Part shown: positions 37,685-46,008 of the stretch, one piece after another
Layout of the letters: each line of letters begins with the position of its first letter
Position numbering within the stretch: the stretch's first letter is position 1
NCBI RefSeq assembly: GCF_014174495.1
Contig: NZ_JACJHR010000023.1
Location: forward strand, 55,236 to 119,235
From: Amycolatopsis echigonensis
GTDB taxonomy: Bacteria; Actinomycetota; Actinomycetes; Mycobacteriales; Pseudonocardiaceae
DNA: 64,000 nt
Direction of reading: 5' to 3'
Notes under the pieces: model-generated
What the model was told of the DNA's origin: nothing
Database searches by the model: none
Seen by the model: only the letters and a program-made list of their open reading frames with translations
Made by a program: the position numbers and the translations under genes

Positions 37685-38584
37685 TCAGGAGTAGACCGCC
37701 GACAGGACGCGGGCCTGGGAGATCACATCCTGCTCGGCCACGTCGAACAATTGGGTCACGCGCAACAGGGTGCCGTCGGCCTGGTGGACGAGCGCCACGG
37801 CGAAGACCGAACCGTCGTCCTGGACGTGCAATTCCTGGACGTCGATCGAGTCAGCCCCGCTCCACGCGCGGACCAGATCGCCCATCTCGCCGCGCGCGAC
37901 GTTCGGGGCGAGCAGTGAAAGCGCGTTCTCCGGCTGATGGTCGATCGAGGCGTAGAACTTGCGCACCGCTTCGAGCTTCACCGGGTCCGGCGCGGCGGCC
38001 GACGAGGTGGCGGACTTCTTGTGCGATTCCGCCGAGGACGCGGCGGTCGGCGCGGCGGACGACGAGGTGCCGGAAGTGGTTTCCGGAGTCGTGGCCCCCG
38101 AATTCAACGGCGTCGTGGCCGCGGCGTCGGTGTGCTTGGACGGCGTCGTGCTTTCGCTCTGCCCCGACGTCGTGCCGCCGTACGAGTGGCTCTTGCGCTG
38201 CTGCGGCACAGCCTGGCCGCCGAGCGCTGCCGCGCCGCTGAATCCGGCGGGCATCGCGGTTTCCCCGGCGACCGGCACGGTGGGCCGCGGGCCGCCGCTG
38301 AGCAGCGAGGCGGTGACGACGGCGCCCGCGACGAGCGCGCCCGCCCCGACGAGCCCGGCCAGCTTCGCGCGACGGGCGAGCTTGCTTTCGGGCTCTTCGA
38401 CGGGTTCCTCGGTCTGGACGACCGGGCGGCGGGTGCGCGGCGGCAGGTACTTCTGCGGTTCGCGGAACACCTGCTCGAGATATTCGCGGTCGGCCTCGGC
38501 CACGTCGTCGAGCAGTTCCGGCGGGATCAGGTCCTCGACGCGCACGGCGTCGGGTTCTCGCCGGGTTCGCTGCCGTTCAAGCAC
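37685..38584 (-). CDS. Single-pass membrane protein with extracellular C-terminal domain
   Basis: Protein of 299 residues. A charged cytoplasmic start (EDLIPPELLDDVAEADREYLEQVFREPQKYLPP) precedes a transmembrane helix (about 75-95), a Ser/Thr-rich linker with many Thr-Thr-Pro repeats, and a folded outer domain of about 95 residues (KLEAVRKFYASIDHQPENALSLLAPNV... TQLFDVAEQDVISQARVLS) with an NTF2-like pattern. Unknown function. GTG at 38584 follows GAGG. Its layout parallels the next upstream gene, and both precede the kinase operon on the same strand, so they may be targets or sensors of the kinases. Confidence 0.7.
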   Translation of the reverse strand: MLERQRTRREPDAVRVEDLIPPELLDDVAEADREYLEQVFREPQKYLPPRTRRPVVQTEEPVEEPESKLARRAKLAGLVGAGALVAGAVVTASLLSGGPRPTVPVAGETAMPAGFSGAAALGGQAVPQQRKSHSYGGTTSGQSESTTPSKHTDAAATTPLNSGATTPETTSGTSSSAAPTAASSAESHKKSATSSAAAPDPVKLEAVRKFYASIDHQPENALSLLAPNVARGEMGDLVRAWSGADSIDVQELHVQDDGSVFAVALVHQADGTLLRVTQLFDVAEQDVISQARVLSAVYS

Positions 38585-38836
38585 GAAAGTCCTCGCTCTG
38601 GGGGTTCGGGGCGGGACCCGGCACGGTGGCGGTGTCCCCGGGGCGGTCCGGCCGATTCGTGGTCGGATCCGGGCCTCGTAGTCGCCAGGTAACCCTGTGC
38701 CGACGGGCGGCCGCCAGACTCCGTCGCCGGAATGCCGCCGTCGTACGACGAACGGCAGCTTATGTCACCCAACCGGACGAGGGAACAACCGCTCACCGCA
38801 CCGCACGTGCATCGGCATTTGCAGACAGTGTCCTGG

Positions 38837-40474
38837 TCAGCGGCCGTCGTCGGTGATCTTGCCGTTGTCGTCGAAGGTGAGCGTGCGCTGTTCGGTGCTC
38901 TTGCTGCCGTCCTTGTGCGTGACCTCGACGGTGTTCACCGTGGTGCCGTGCTGCGGATCGATGGTGACCTTCTTGACCTCGAAGTACGCGACGTCGGCGT
39001 AGCGCTTGCGCAGCCCCTGCGGGCCCTGCTGCTTGAGGTCGCCGGACGTGACCGACGATGCCTCCGACGGGTCGGTGGTGACGGTGTTGAAGAACTTCTC
39101 CGAGTTGTTCCCCATCGTGTTCGGGTCGTTGGCGGTGTAAAACGGCGGCTCTTTCGTCTCCCGCTGAGCGGGGGTGACCGGCGGCTTCTCCGGCGGTTCG
39201 CTGGACGAGGACGAGTCCGTGGTGGTCGGCGAGGACGTCCTGCTGCCGGTGCCCGTTCCAGGGCCGGACGGCGTGGTCACGTCGGCGGAGCTGCTGCTCG
39301 CGGAGCTGTTCGGACCGGTGCCCTGCTGCGGGTGCGTGCCGTTGTCCGAGGTGCCGCCGTCGGGGCTGGTGCTGGTGCCGCCGCGCGGGACGTTGCTGCT
39401 GATTCCGCCGTGCTGCCCGTCCGGGAGGAGCGCGCTCAGGTTCGGGTTGCCGCCGTTCTGCCTGCCGGGCCAGCCGCCGCCACCGACCGCGTCGGTCGTC
39501 GTGCTGGCAGGCCCGCCGACCAGGAACGTCCCGGCGAACAGCAGGCCGACGACCACCGCGCCGGACGCGCCGGTGGCGAACCACGCGGCCTTGCGCCAGG
39601 TCTTCGGCGGGGTGACCGAGGCGGGCACCGAGCCGAGGTCGAACGTGCCGAGGCCGTCCAGCATCGGCGCGGCGTACACGCGCACCTCGTCGTCCTGCTG
39701 CTCTTGTTGTTCCTTCGGCGAGACGGACGGCTCGGCGAGGGTGACGCGCTGGCGCCGGGGAGGTTCTTCCGCGACCTGGTTCAGTTCGACACGTTCGCGG
39801 GGGCTGTCCGGCCGGTTGGCCAGCGCGGCGGAGGTGGTGGCAACCCGTTCTTGCCGGCTGCGTCGCGTCGGCTGGGGAAGTGCGCTCTCCGGCGGGGCGA
39901 AGGCGCGGTGGTCCTCGGGAATCCGGTCCTGCGGGGGAGCGAAGGCGGCGCGGGATTCGGCCCGGCGGCCTGGGGATTCTGGTTGCCGAGCGGCTTGGCG
40001 GCGCGGCGGTTCTGCGGGGGAGACGGCGGTCTGGCTGGGTTCGGCCAGCCGATCCGGGGCGGCGGCTCGGCGGCGCGGGGGTTCCGCGGGGGCTCGGCGG
40101 ATCTGCGGATCAACCGCTGCCCGACGGCGCTGCGGCTGCGGCAACGGGGGTTCGCCGATCGGCAACGTGCCGCTCGCGGTGGGGAAAACCGGCGGGTTGG
40201 GGGCCGGGCGGTTCCCGTCGTCGGGCACGCGGTTCGCGCGCGGAGCCGGTGCGCCGCGCTGCTGCGGATTCTCGCTGCCCCGTTGCGTCGGGGCTCCGTT
40301 GACGGCCGGGGCAGCACCGGTGCGATGTCGGTGATGTCCGGCGGCGCGGGGCGGCACCACCGGGGTCCAGGTGCCGTCGGCGCGGACGCGGTGCCGTCCG
40401 GGAACGGTGACCTCGGCGTCCGGCACCGCGGGCCGGTCAGCGTGCCGCGAACCGCCCATCGTGTTTCCCGTCAT
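38837..40474 (-). CDS. Large Pro/Arg-rich single-pass membrane protein
   Basis: Protein of about 545 residues. The cytoplasmic half (1-280) is disordered and rich in Pro, Arg and Ala, with repeated PPRR/EPPRR words. A transmembrane helix follows (AAWFATGASGAVVVGLLFAGTFLVGG). Outside there is a Gly/Ser/Thr-rich linker and a folded C-terminal domain of about 110 residues (FYTANDPNTMGNNSEKFFNTVTTDPSEASSVTSGDL... TVNTVEVTHKDGSKSTEQRTLTFDDNGKI). No family recognised. The start is uncertain: ATG 40474 is used and ATG 40459 is possible. It parallels the 299-residue protein downstream: intracellular tail, one helix, linker and small outer domain. Confidence 0.7.
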   Translation of the reverse strand: MTGNTMGGSRHADRPAVPDAEVTVPGRHRVRADGTWTPVVPPRAAGHHRHRTGAAPAVNGAPTQRGSENPQQRGAPAPRANRVPDDGNRPAPNPPVFPTASGTLPIGEPPLPQPQRRRAAVDPQIRRAPAEPPRRRAAAPDRLAEPSQTAVSPAEPPRRQAARQPESPGRRAESRAAFAPPQDRIPEDHRAFAPPESALPQPTRRSRQERVATTSAALANRPDSPRERVELNQVAEEPPRRQRVTLAEPSVSPKEQQEQQDDEVRVYAAPMLDGLGTFDLGSVPASVTPPKTWRKAAWFATGASGAVVVGLLFAGTFLVGGPASTTTDAVGGGGWPGRQNGGNPNLSALLPDGQHGGISSNVPRGGTSTSPDGGTSDNGTHPQQGTGPNSSASSSSADVTTPSGPGTGTGSRTSSPTTTDSSSSSEPPEKPPVTPAQRETKEPPFYTANDPNTMGNNSEKFFNTVTTDPSEASSVTSGDLKQQGPQGLRKRYADVAYFEVKKVTIDPQHGTTVNTVEVTHKDGSKSTEQRTLTFDDNGKITDDGR

Positions 40475-40821
40475 GCCGGTCCGACCCCTCCGCGAGGGGG
40501 GCGTGACGGCACCGAGGCGGTCGTCAACCCGAACGGAGCAGACGAGCGGAGAACTGTCCTTGCGTCCACACTTGCGAACTCCCGAGCAAATGCACGCGCA
40601 CGCGGAGAACGACGCGCGGAGCCGCAGCTCCCGCGCGTACTCCGGGCATAGCCCGGCGCAAACGCCAGGGTCCTCACGGACTTCACAGTAGGAAACCGGC
40701 AGGCGAATGTCTTCACCCATCCTGCAACTTGCACCGGTTTCACTCGACCGGGCGCGCCCGAACGGGCGGCACGTCACGCAGCGCAGCGTGTCGCCCGGGG
40801 TTTGCCCAGTTCGGGGGCCAG
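40475..40821. other. Gene-free stretch upstream of the 545-residue membrane protein gene
   Basis: About 350 nt without a credible gene. It must hold the promoter for the minus-strand gene at 40474, but I see no clear -35/-10 pair. Short open frames here are Arg/Cys-rich and not protein-like. Confidence 0.5.
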
Positions 40822-41127
40822 TCAGCCGCCGCTGCGGTACTTCGCCTGCGTGGACTGGAGGGCCTTCACCGACGTCGCGCCGCTACCGACCGCGATGACG
40901 ATGGCGAGGACGTCCAGCACGACGTTGCCCGAAGTGAGCAACCAGGCGAACAGCGAGGCCGCGGTGGCACCGCCGGCCAGCGCCCAGCGGCTGCGCACGT
41001 ACTGCGCCACCGGAGCCCCGCCCGCCCGCTTCCCCGCCGCGTTGTTCAGCAGCGCCAGGTAGCCGACGTGGCCGAGGGACGCCAGCACGCTCGCGATCGC
41101 GATGATGACGGCGATGAGGTTAATCAT
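40822..41127 (-). CDS. Small membrane protein
   Basis: Protein of 101 residues with three hydrophobic helices (about 1-25, 48-65 and 68-85) joined by a basic loop (NNAAGKRAGGAPVAQYVRSRWALAG). Unknown function. It ends in a soluble tail (SVKALQSTQAKYRSGG). It lies 57 nt downstream of the chorismate mutase gene on the same strand and may share its transcript. Confidence 0.65.
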   Translation of the reverse strand: MINLIAVIIAIASVLASLGHVGYLALLNNAAGKRAGGAPVAQYVRSRWALAGGATAASLFAWLLTSGNVVLDVLAIVIAVGSGATSVKALQSTQAKYRSGG

Positions 41128-41184
41128 GTGTCCAGTCTGCCCGGTTTCCAGGCCGCGCGGATCGGGGATGTCCCGGATACCGCG

Positions 41185-41481
41185 TCAGCGGCCCAGCCTG
41201 CCGCGGCCGAGGTTCAGCAGCAGCATCGCCAGCTGCCTGCCCTCCGGGCCCAGCTCGCGGTAGCGCGCCAGCACGTCCATCTCGCGGTTGTAGACGATTT
41301 TCGTGCCGCCCGCGGCCATCCGGGCCGCGCCGATGGTTTTCGACACCTCGACCCGGCGCTTTACGAGCCGGAGGATTTCGGAGTCGAGCCAGTCGATCTC
41401 CTCGCGAAGCGACGAGATGTCCTCGCCCGCCGGGGTGTGCTCGGCTGGCTGTCCGTCGGCGTTCTGCGTCTGCGCGTTCAT
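41185..41481 (-). CDS. aroQ: Chorismate mutase (AroQ type, intracellular)
   Basis: Converts chorismate to prephenate for Phe and Tyr synthesis. The 98-residue product closely resembles M. tuberculosis Rv0948c: ISSLREEIDWLDSEILRLVKRRVEVSKTIGAARMAAGGTK and the end ELGPEGRQLAMLLLNLGRGRLGR. Those short C-terminal residues are needed for activation by the DAHP synthase AroG in mycobacteria, so the same partnership is likely. There is no signal peptide. Its neighbour uvrD1 matches the mycobacterial order Rv0948c-Rv0949. Confidence 0.93.
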   Translation of the reverse strand: MNAQTQNADGQPAEHTPAGEDISSLREEIDWLDSEILRLVKRRVEVSKTIGAARMAAGGTKIVYNREMDVLARYRELGPEGRQLAMLLLNLGRGRLGR

Positions 41482-41528
41482 CGGGACCTCTCTGAAGTCC
41501 GGACTCCCGGTTGCCCAGGGACGGCGAA

Positions 41529-41556
41529 AGCCCCGGGTCCAGTGGACTCCGGGGCT
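41529..41556 (-). terminator. Hairpin between the DUF1707 gene and aroQ
   Basis: On the minus strand AGCCCCGGAGTCC pairs with GGACCCGGGGCT, with one bulge, and TTTC follows. It is 48 nt upstream of the aroQ start, so it could end the upstream transcript or attenuate aroQ. Confidence 0.45.
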
Positions 41557-41645
41557 GCGGGTGATGGCGGGTGGGGCACTACGCGATCACGGGAGCCGGA
41601 GTCCGGGTCCCGTAAAAAAATCGCTCGCTGCTGTGCCGCACGGAT

Positions 41646-42080
41646 TCAGTATGGCACAGGCGCGCCCGGCCGCTGCCGGAACGCCCGCACGCGCGCGTGC
41701 ACGACCAGGCTGAGGAACAGCCAGAACAACGGCATCGCCGGCCAGAAGAACAGCGCGCCGCCGACCGCCCAGCGGACGATCAGCAAGGTCGCGAGCACGG
41801 CGACGATGCCGAGGTGGACGCGCAGCGCCGGATGTTCGCGCAGCGCGGCCCGGGTCAGCGGCCAGCCGCCGCCGCGGGGCCGGACCGGCGCTGGCCGCGG
41901 AAGATCGGCGGTGAGCTCGCCGAGCTCGTCGGCGTAGCGGGTGGCGTAGACCGTGCGCAGCCGCTCTTCCACCTCTTCGAGAGTGAGCCGTCCGTCGGAA
42001 CCGGCGGCCTGGATGATCTCGGCGACGCGCTCGCGATCGCCGTCGGAAGCCCTCAGCCGGGCGGGAATCTTGTCGTCCAT
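41646..42080 (-). CDS. DUF1707 (SHOCT-like) small membrane protein
   Basis: Protein of 144 residues. The N-terminal DUF1707 domain (IPARLRASDGDRERVAEIIQAAGSDGRLTLEEVEERLRTVYATRYADELGELTADLP) is followed by two transmembrane helices (about 95-118 and 120-135). Such proteins are common in actinobacteria and often act near the envelope; the function is unknown. ATG at 42080 is used because the domain begins a few residues later. It diverges from uvrD1 across 135 nt. Confidence 0.82.
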   Translation of the reverse strand: MDDKIPARLRASDGDRERVAEIIQAAGSDGRLTLEEVEERLRTVYATRYADELGELTADLPRPAPVRPRGGGWPLTRAALREHPALRVHLGIVAVLATLLIVRWAVGGALFFWPAMPLFWLFLSLVVHARVRAFRQRPGAPVPY

Positions 42081-42184
42081 ACCGTTCGATGCTCCGCTCG
42101 GGAGCGGCGTCGCGCGTCGGGCGCGAGGCGACACTGCGGCGTACGTCCGGAAGCGCAGGCCGACCCCCGTGGCTGTTCCGGGAC

Positions 42185-42206
42185 TGTCGTACCCCCGGGG
42201 TAGCGT
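42185..42206 (+). promoter_or_regulatory. PafBC-like promoter candidate of uvrD1
   Basis: TGTCGTAC-N8-TAGCGT has the spacing of the mycobacterial PafBC-dependent DNA-damage promoter (TGTCRGTG-N8-TANNNT), with the first five bases and the -10 matching. Transcription would start near 42213, giving an almost leaderless message from ATG 42216. No LexA box is seen here. Confidence 0.35.
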
Positions 42207-42215
42207 TGACAGACG

Positions 42216-44627
42216 ATGGACACCCTCTTCGATCTCCCCGCAGACCCGCCCGCCCGCGCTGCCCGGCCGGGAACCGCAGACCTGCTCGAGGACCTCAACC
42301 CCGCCCAGCGCGAGGCGGTGACGCACGCCGGAGGTCCGCTGCTGGTCGTCGCGGGAGCCGGATCGGGCAAGACGCGCGTGCTCACGCGCCGGATCGCCTA
42401 CCTGCTCGCCGAGCGCGGCGTGCACCCGGGCGAGATCATGGCGATCACGTTCACCAACAAGGCCGCCGCCGAGATGCGCGAACGCGTCGCGGCGCTCGTC
42501 GGCAAGCGCGCGAACGCGATGTGGGTGTCCACGTTCCACTCGATGTGCGTGCGGATCCTCCGCCGCGAGGCGAAAACGCTCGACATGTCGTCGAGTTTCT
42601 CCATCTACGACTCGGACGACACGAAGCGGCTCATCACGCTCGTGGCGCGCGATCTCGACGTCGACCCGAAGAAGTACGCCGCGCGCACGCTCGCGGTGCA
42701 CATCTCGAACCTGAAGAACGAACTGGTCGATCCGGAAGAGGCGGCCTCGAAGGCGGCCAACGACCTGGAGCGCCGGGTCGCCGAGGTCTACGCCGAGTAC
42801 CAGCGCAGGCTTTCGAGCGCGAACGCGTTCGACTTCGACGACCTGATCATGCAGACAGTGTCGTTGCTGCAAGCGTTCCCGGACGTCGCGGAGTACTACC
42901 GGCGGCGCTTCCGGCACGTCCTGGTCGACGAGTACCAGGACACCAACCACGCGCAGTACACGCTGGTGCGCGCGCTCGCCGGAACCGAAGCCACCGACAC
43001 CGGGATCGAACCCGCGGAACTGTGCGTGGTCGGCGACGCGGACCAGTCCATCTACGCCTTCCGCGGCGCGACCATCCGCAACATCGAGGAATTCGAGCGC
43101 GACTTCCCGAACGCGCACACGATTCTGCTGGAGCAGAACTACCGCTCCACGCAAACGATCCTGTCCGCGGCCAACGCGGTGATCGCCCGCAACCCCAACC
43201 GGCGCGCCAAACGGCTGTGGACCGATTCGGGCGACGGCGAGAAGATCGTCGGCTACGTGTCGGACAACGACCACGACGAGGCCGCGTTCGTCGCCGGGGA
43301 GATCGACTCGCTGGCGGAGAGGGGCGAGGCGGACTACTCGGACGTCGCGGTGTTCTACCGCACCAACAACCAGTCGCGGGTGTTCGAGGAAATCTTCATC
43401 CGGCTCGGCCTGCCGTACAAAGTCGTCGGCGGCGTGCGGTTCTACGAGCGGCGCGAAGTGCGGGACATGATCGCGTACCTGCGCGTGCTCGCGAACCCGG
43501 ACGACACGGTCAGCCTGCGGCGCATCCTCAACGTCCCCAAGCGCGGCATCGGCGACCGAGCCGAGGCGGTCGTGGCGACGCATGCGGAACGGGAGCGGAT
43601 CTCGTTCTGGGCCGCGCTGCGCGACGCGGTCGAGGACAAGGTGCCGCTGCTGAACCCGCGCTCGGCCAAGGCGATCACCGGTTTCGTCACGCTGCTGGAC
43701 GAACTGCAGGAGATGGCGTCGTCCGGCACCGAGGTGCACGACCTGCTGGAAGCGGTCCTGGAGCGCACCGGCTACCGCGCGGAACTCGAGGAATCGGACG
43801 ACCCGCAGGACGCGTCACGGGTCGAAAACCTCACCGAACTGGTGACGGTGGCCCGCGAATTCGCCGAGTTCACCGCCGAGGTCACCAACGACGAAAACGC
43901 GGAACTGGTCCTGGACGACGGCGTCCCCGCACCCGGCTCCCTGCCCGCTTTCCTGGAACGAGTCTCGCTGGTCGCGGACGCCGACTCGATCCCTTCGCCA
44001 GACGGCGGCGAGGAAGGCGACGGTGGCGCGGGCGTGGTCACCTTGATGACTGTGCACACCGCCAAGGGCCTGGAGTATCCGGTCGTCTTCTGCACCGGCT
44101 GGGAAGACGGCGTCTTCCCGCACATGCGGGCCCTGGGCGACCCGGCTGAACTGGCCGAGGAACGCCGCCTGGCCTACGTGGCGATTACCCGTGCGCGGCA
44201 ACGGCTTTACGTGTCGCGGGCGCTCACCCGGTCGGCATGGGGTCAGCCGCAGATGAACCCGGCTTCCCGCTTCCTGGACGAGCTGCCCCCGGACCTCGTC
44301 GACTGGCGCCGCCTCGAACCGTCCTCGCCCGGCTTCGGAAACTTCGGCTCTTCTTCCGGCTCCTCGTCAGGCCCCCGAGCCGCGACCACGTGGGGCCGCC
44401 GGTCCTCGTCGTCGACGTCCTCGAGTTCGCCGTTCGGGAAGGCTTGGAAGGACACGGTGGCGCTGAAGCTGGACGTCGGAGACCGAGTCAGCCACGACAA
44501 GTACGGCCTGGGCACAGTCATTTCCTGCGACGGCGTCGGTCCGCGCGCGACGGCGACGATCGACTTCGGAGCGTCGGGGAAGGTCCGGCTGATGCTGATC
44601 GGCAGCGTGCCGATGGTGAAACTCTGA
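42216..44627 (+). CDS. uvrD1: DNA helicase UvrD1/PcrA
   Basis: Superfamily 1A ATP-dependent 3'-5' DNA helicase of 803 residues, acting in nucleotide excision repair and at stalled forks. Motifs visible: Walker A GAGSGKT (47-53), TFTNKAAAEMRER, DEYQD (238-242), GDADQSIYAFRGA, EQNYRS, TVHTAKGLEYPVVF and VAITRARQRLYVSRA. After a Ser/Gly-rich linker the C-terminal Tudor-like domain (LDVGDRVSHDKYGLGTVISCDG...ATIDFGASGKVRLML) matches the Ku- and RNA-polymerase-binding end of UvrD1. Gene order (chorismate mutase, uvrD1, M23 peptidase, sucCD) is that of mycobacteria. Confidence 0.96.
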   Translation: MDTLFDLPADPPARAARPGTADLLEDLNPAQREAVTHAGGPLLVVAGAGSGKTRVLTRRIAYLLAERGVHPGEIMAITFTNKAAAEMRERVAALVGKRANAMWVSTFHSMCVRILRREAKTLDMSSSFSIYDSDDTKRLITLVARDLDVDPKKYAARTLAVHISNLKNELVDPEEAASKAANDLERRVAEVYAEYQRRLSSANAFDFDDLIMQTVSLLQAFPDVAEYYRRRFRHVLVDEYQDTNHAQYTLVRALAGTEATDTGIEPAELCVVGDADQSIYAFRGATIRNIEEFERDFPNAHTILLEQNYRSTQTILSAANAVIARNPNRRAKRLWTDSGDGEKIVGYVSDNDHDEAAFVAGEIDSLAERGEADYSDVAVFYRTNNQSRVFEEIFIRLGLPYKVVGGVRFYERREVRDMIAYLRVLANPDDTVSLRRILNVPKRGIGDRAEAVVATHAERERISFWAALRDAVEDKVPLLNPRSAKAITGFVTLLDELQEMASSGTEVHDLLEAVLERTGYRAELEESDDPQDASRVENLTELVTVAREFAEFTAEVTNDENAELVLDDGVPAPGSLPAFLERVSLVADADSIPSPDGGEEGDGGAGVVTLMTVHTAKGLEYPVVFCTGWEDGVFPHMRALGDPAELAEERRLAYVAITRARQRLYVSRALTRSAWGQPQMNPASRFLDELPPDLVDWRRLEPSSPGFGNFGSSSGSSSGPRAATTWGRRSSSSTSSSSPFGKAWKDTVALKLDVGDRVSHDKYGLGTVISCDGVGPRATATIDFGASGKVRLMLIGSVPMVKL

Positions 44628-44741
44628 CGGCTGCGGCTTTTCGGTTACCGGCGCGGCTACTGCGGCTGGGGTCGTGGCTGTTGTCATGACTGTTTCGGCC
44701 GCGGTGATTGCGGCTGGAGCGGCTTGGGGGGCTTTGATCCT

Positions 44742-44839
44742 CCGTGCCGTGCCGTGCCGTGCCGTGCCGTGCCGTGCCGTGCCGTGCCGTGCCGTGCCGT
44801 GCCGTGCCGTGCCGTGCCGTGCCGTGCCGTGCCGTGCCG
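44742..44839. repeat. Pentanucleotide microsatellite (CCGTG)19.6
   Basis: Nineteen perfect, uninterrupted copies of CCGTG plus CCG. Because 5 is not a multiple of 3, each added or lost copy would shift every reading frame crossing it. All six frames are open through it (AVPCR repeats on plus, ARHGT repeats on minus), so long open frames here are artefacts. It starts about 115 nt after the uvrD1 stop. The flanking 44628-45270 region holds no credible intact gene. Confidence 0.97.
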
Positions 44840-45065
44840 GAAGGGGCTGTAGGCCCGCGCGGTCTCCCGCCCAGCCCGGAAGCCAGGGTGGCGAGCAAGC
44901 CGTGCCGTTTTCTGCCGGAACACGCAAGGGTTTTGGGCAAGCAATGCCGTGTTGACGAGAGCCGTTGCCCAGGGGTCAGGTTCCTCTTGATCCGGTTGTC
45001 AGCGCGGGCTACCCCTACTGGCTTGCCTTGGCGAAGACCGGCCACGCCGATACCGCACCACTGTT

Positions 45066-45272
45066 TCAGGATCCGCTCGGCCTTCGCACGGCGCTGCTCG
45101 GCCTCAGCTGCCTCTCCAGCCGTCCTAGCACCGTCACCGCCCTGCCTTTGCCGCTCTCGCTGGGGTCGCGATGCCTTATCCCGCCCCGTTCTGGACATCT
45201 TTCGCCGAACCGAGTGAACTCCCCGGCGAACCCGATGATCTTGTCGGTCCCCTCCGGCATACTGAGCTTCAT
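45066..45272 (-). pseudogene. Possible broken small gene diverging from the SOS box
   Basis: An ATG overlaps the left arm of the SOS palindrome and opens a frame encoding MKLSMPEGTDKIIGFAGEFTRFGE. The first 24 codons have normal high-GC third positions; codon quality then collapses. Shifting one frame near 45200 restores a plausible helical continuation (SRTGRDKASRPQRERQRQGG... AEAEQRRAKAERILKQWCGIGVAGLRQG). This looks like a frameshifted remnant. No family is recognised, and the whole may be non-coding. Confidence 0.25.
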
Positions 45273-45287
45273 CGAACACAAGTTCGA
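45272..45287. promoter_or_regulatory. LexA SOS box
   Basis: TCGAAC-ACAA-GTTCGA matches the actinobacterial LexA box (TCGAAC-N4-GTTCGA) in both arms. The symmetry extends to perfect 10-nt arms over 45268-45291 (TTCATCGAAC...GTTCGATGAA). A TACGCT -10-like box lies at 45298-45303, so bound LexA would cover the -35 region of the plus-strand gene. Confidence 0.85.
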
Positions 45288-45321
45288 TGAAATGCGGTAC
45301 GCTATGAAGGGATGCAGGGGG

Positions 45322-45645
45322 ATGGACGCGGTGCTGTTTGGGGTATTTGCCGCTGGGGTACAGGAGTACTTGAGGAGAGTCGCGGGGACGGTTGCTGTGG
45401 GGACGGCGACCCGGCCAGCTCGGGACGTGCCAGGGGATGTGGCACGGCTGGCCGCGGCATGGCGCGCGCTGCTGAGGCAGCACGCATTGGGCGCAGACGG
45501 CAGATGCGTCGTGTGCGGAGGAACATCGCGCGCCGACGAGGGCGTCGCGCGATGGATGCCGTGGCGAAGACGCGCGGACCTGTGCACGGTGTGGCAGGTA
45601 GCAGTCGCCTACTTCGTCCGTCGCCTACCAGGCAATGATCCGTGA
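45322..45645 (+). CDS. Small CxxC protein under SOS control, unknown function
   Basis: Protein of 107 residues of unknown function. An N-terminal hydrophobic helix (VLFGVFAAGVQEYLRRVAG) is followed by a middle helix (DVPGDVARLAAAWRALLRQHAL). A Cys knuckle (GRCVVCGG) and a third Cys in the ending LCTVWQVAVAYFVRRLPG could form a small zinc site. This helix-knuckle-WxxAxAYFVRR layout occurs in other short actinobacterial hypothetical proteins. ATG at 45322 follows GAAGGG; ATG at 45304 is an alternative. The SOS box lies 35 nt upstream, so expression should rise after DNA damage. Its neighbourhood (uvrD1) fits a repair or checkpoint role, but that is inference. Confidence 0.65.
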   Translation: MDAVLFGVFAAGVQEYLRRVAGTVAVGTATRPARDVPGDVARLAAAWRALLRQHALGADGRCVVCGGTSRADEGVARWMPWRRRADLCTVWQVAVAYFVRRLPGNDP

Positions 45646-46008
45646 CGCCGTCGACCGCGTCCCTGCACCTGACTGACGATGTTTTCCCTGCTGGTGCGCG
45701 CCGCTTGTTCGGAGCGACTTTCACCCGGGGCGCTGCGGGAAAGGCGGGGATCATGGCCGTATACGTCTCGGGCGGCTGCTAGACGAGGCGGTGCCTGCTT
45801 CGCCGAGCAGCGCCTAAGTTCTGCCGCTGATTGAGTCGGCCCAGCGCACATCGCGATGCGGGACAGTCGCCAGGGTTCTTGCGTGCGAAGGCGTTTCCGC
45901 CGCGAGCCGTCTAGAGCGATCCGTGCGGATCAAGCTCAGACGGCCTCATTGCGGCGGTAACTACCACTGCGCCGGGCCCCGCCCGACGGGCAAGAAACGC
46001 GGGTCGGC
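45646..46008. other. Gene-free stretch between the SOS-boxed gene and the M23 peptidase
   Basis: About 360 nt between two convergent stop codons. I see no gene, repeat or convincing terminator; a small GATCCGTGCGGATC palindrome at about 45920-45933 is the only symmetric element. Confidence 0.5.

Noticed and set aside
41585..41625. Terminator with A/T run near 41610
   Set aside because: The hairpin is followed by an A run on the plus strand, but both flanking genes read on the minus strand, where the T run comes before the stem.
44674..44955. Open frames with AVPCR or ARHGT repeats through the microsatellite
   Set aside because: They exist only because CCGTG repeats contain no stop codon in any frame; there is no ribosome site or protein-like flank.
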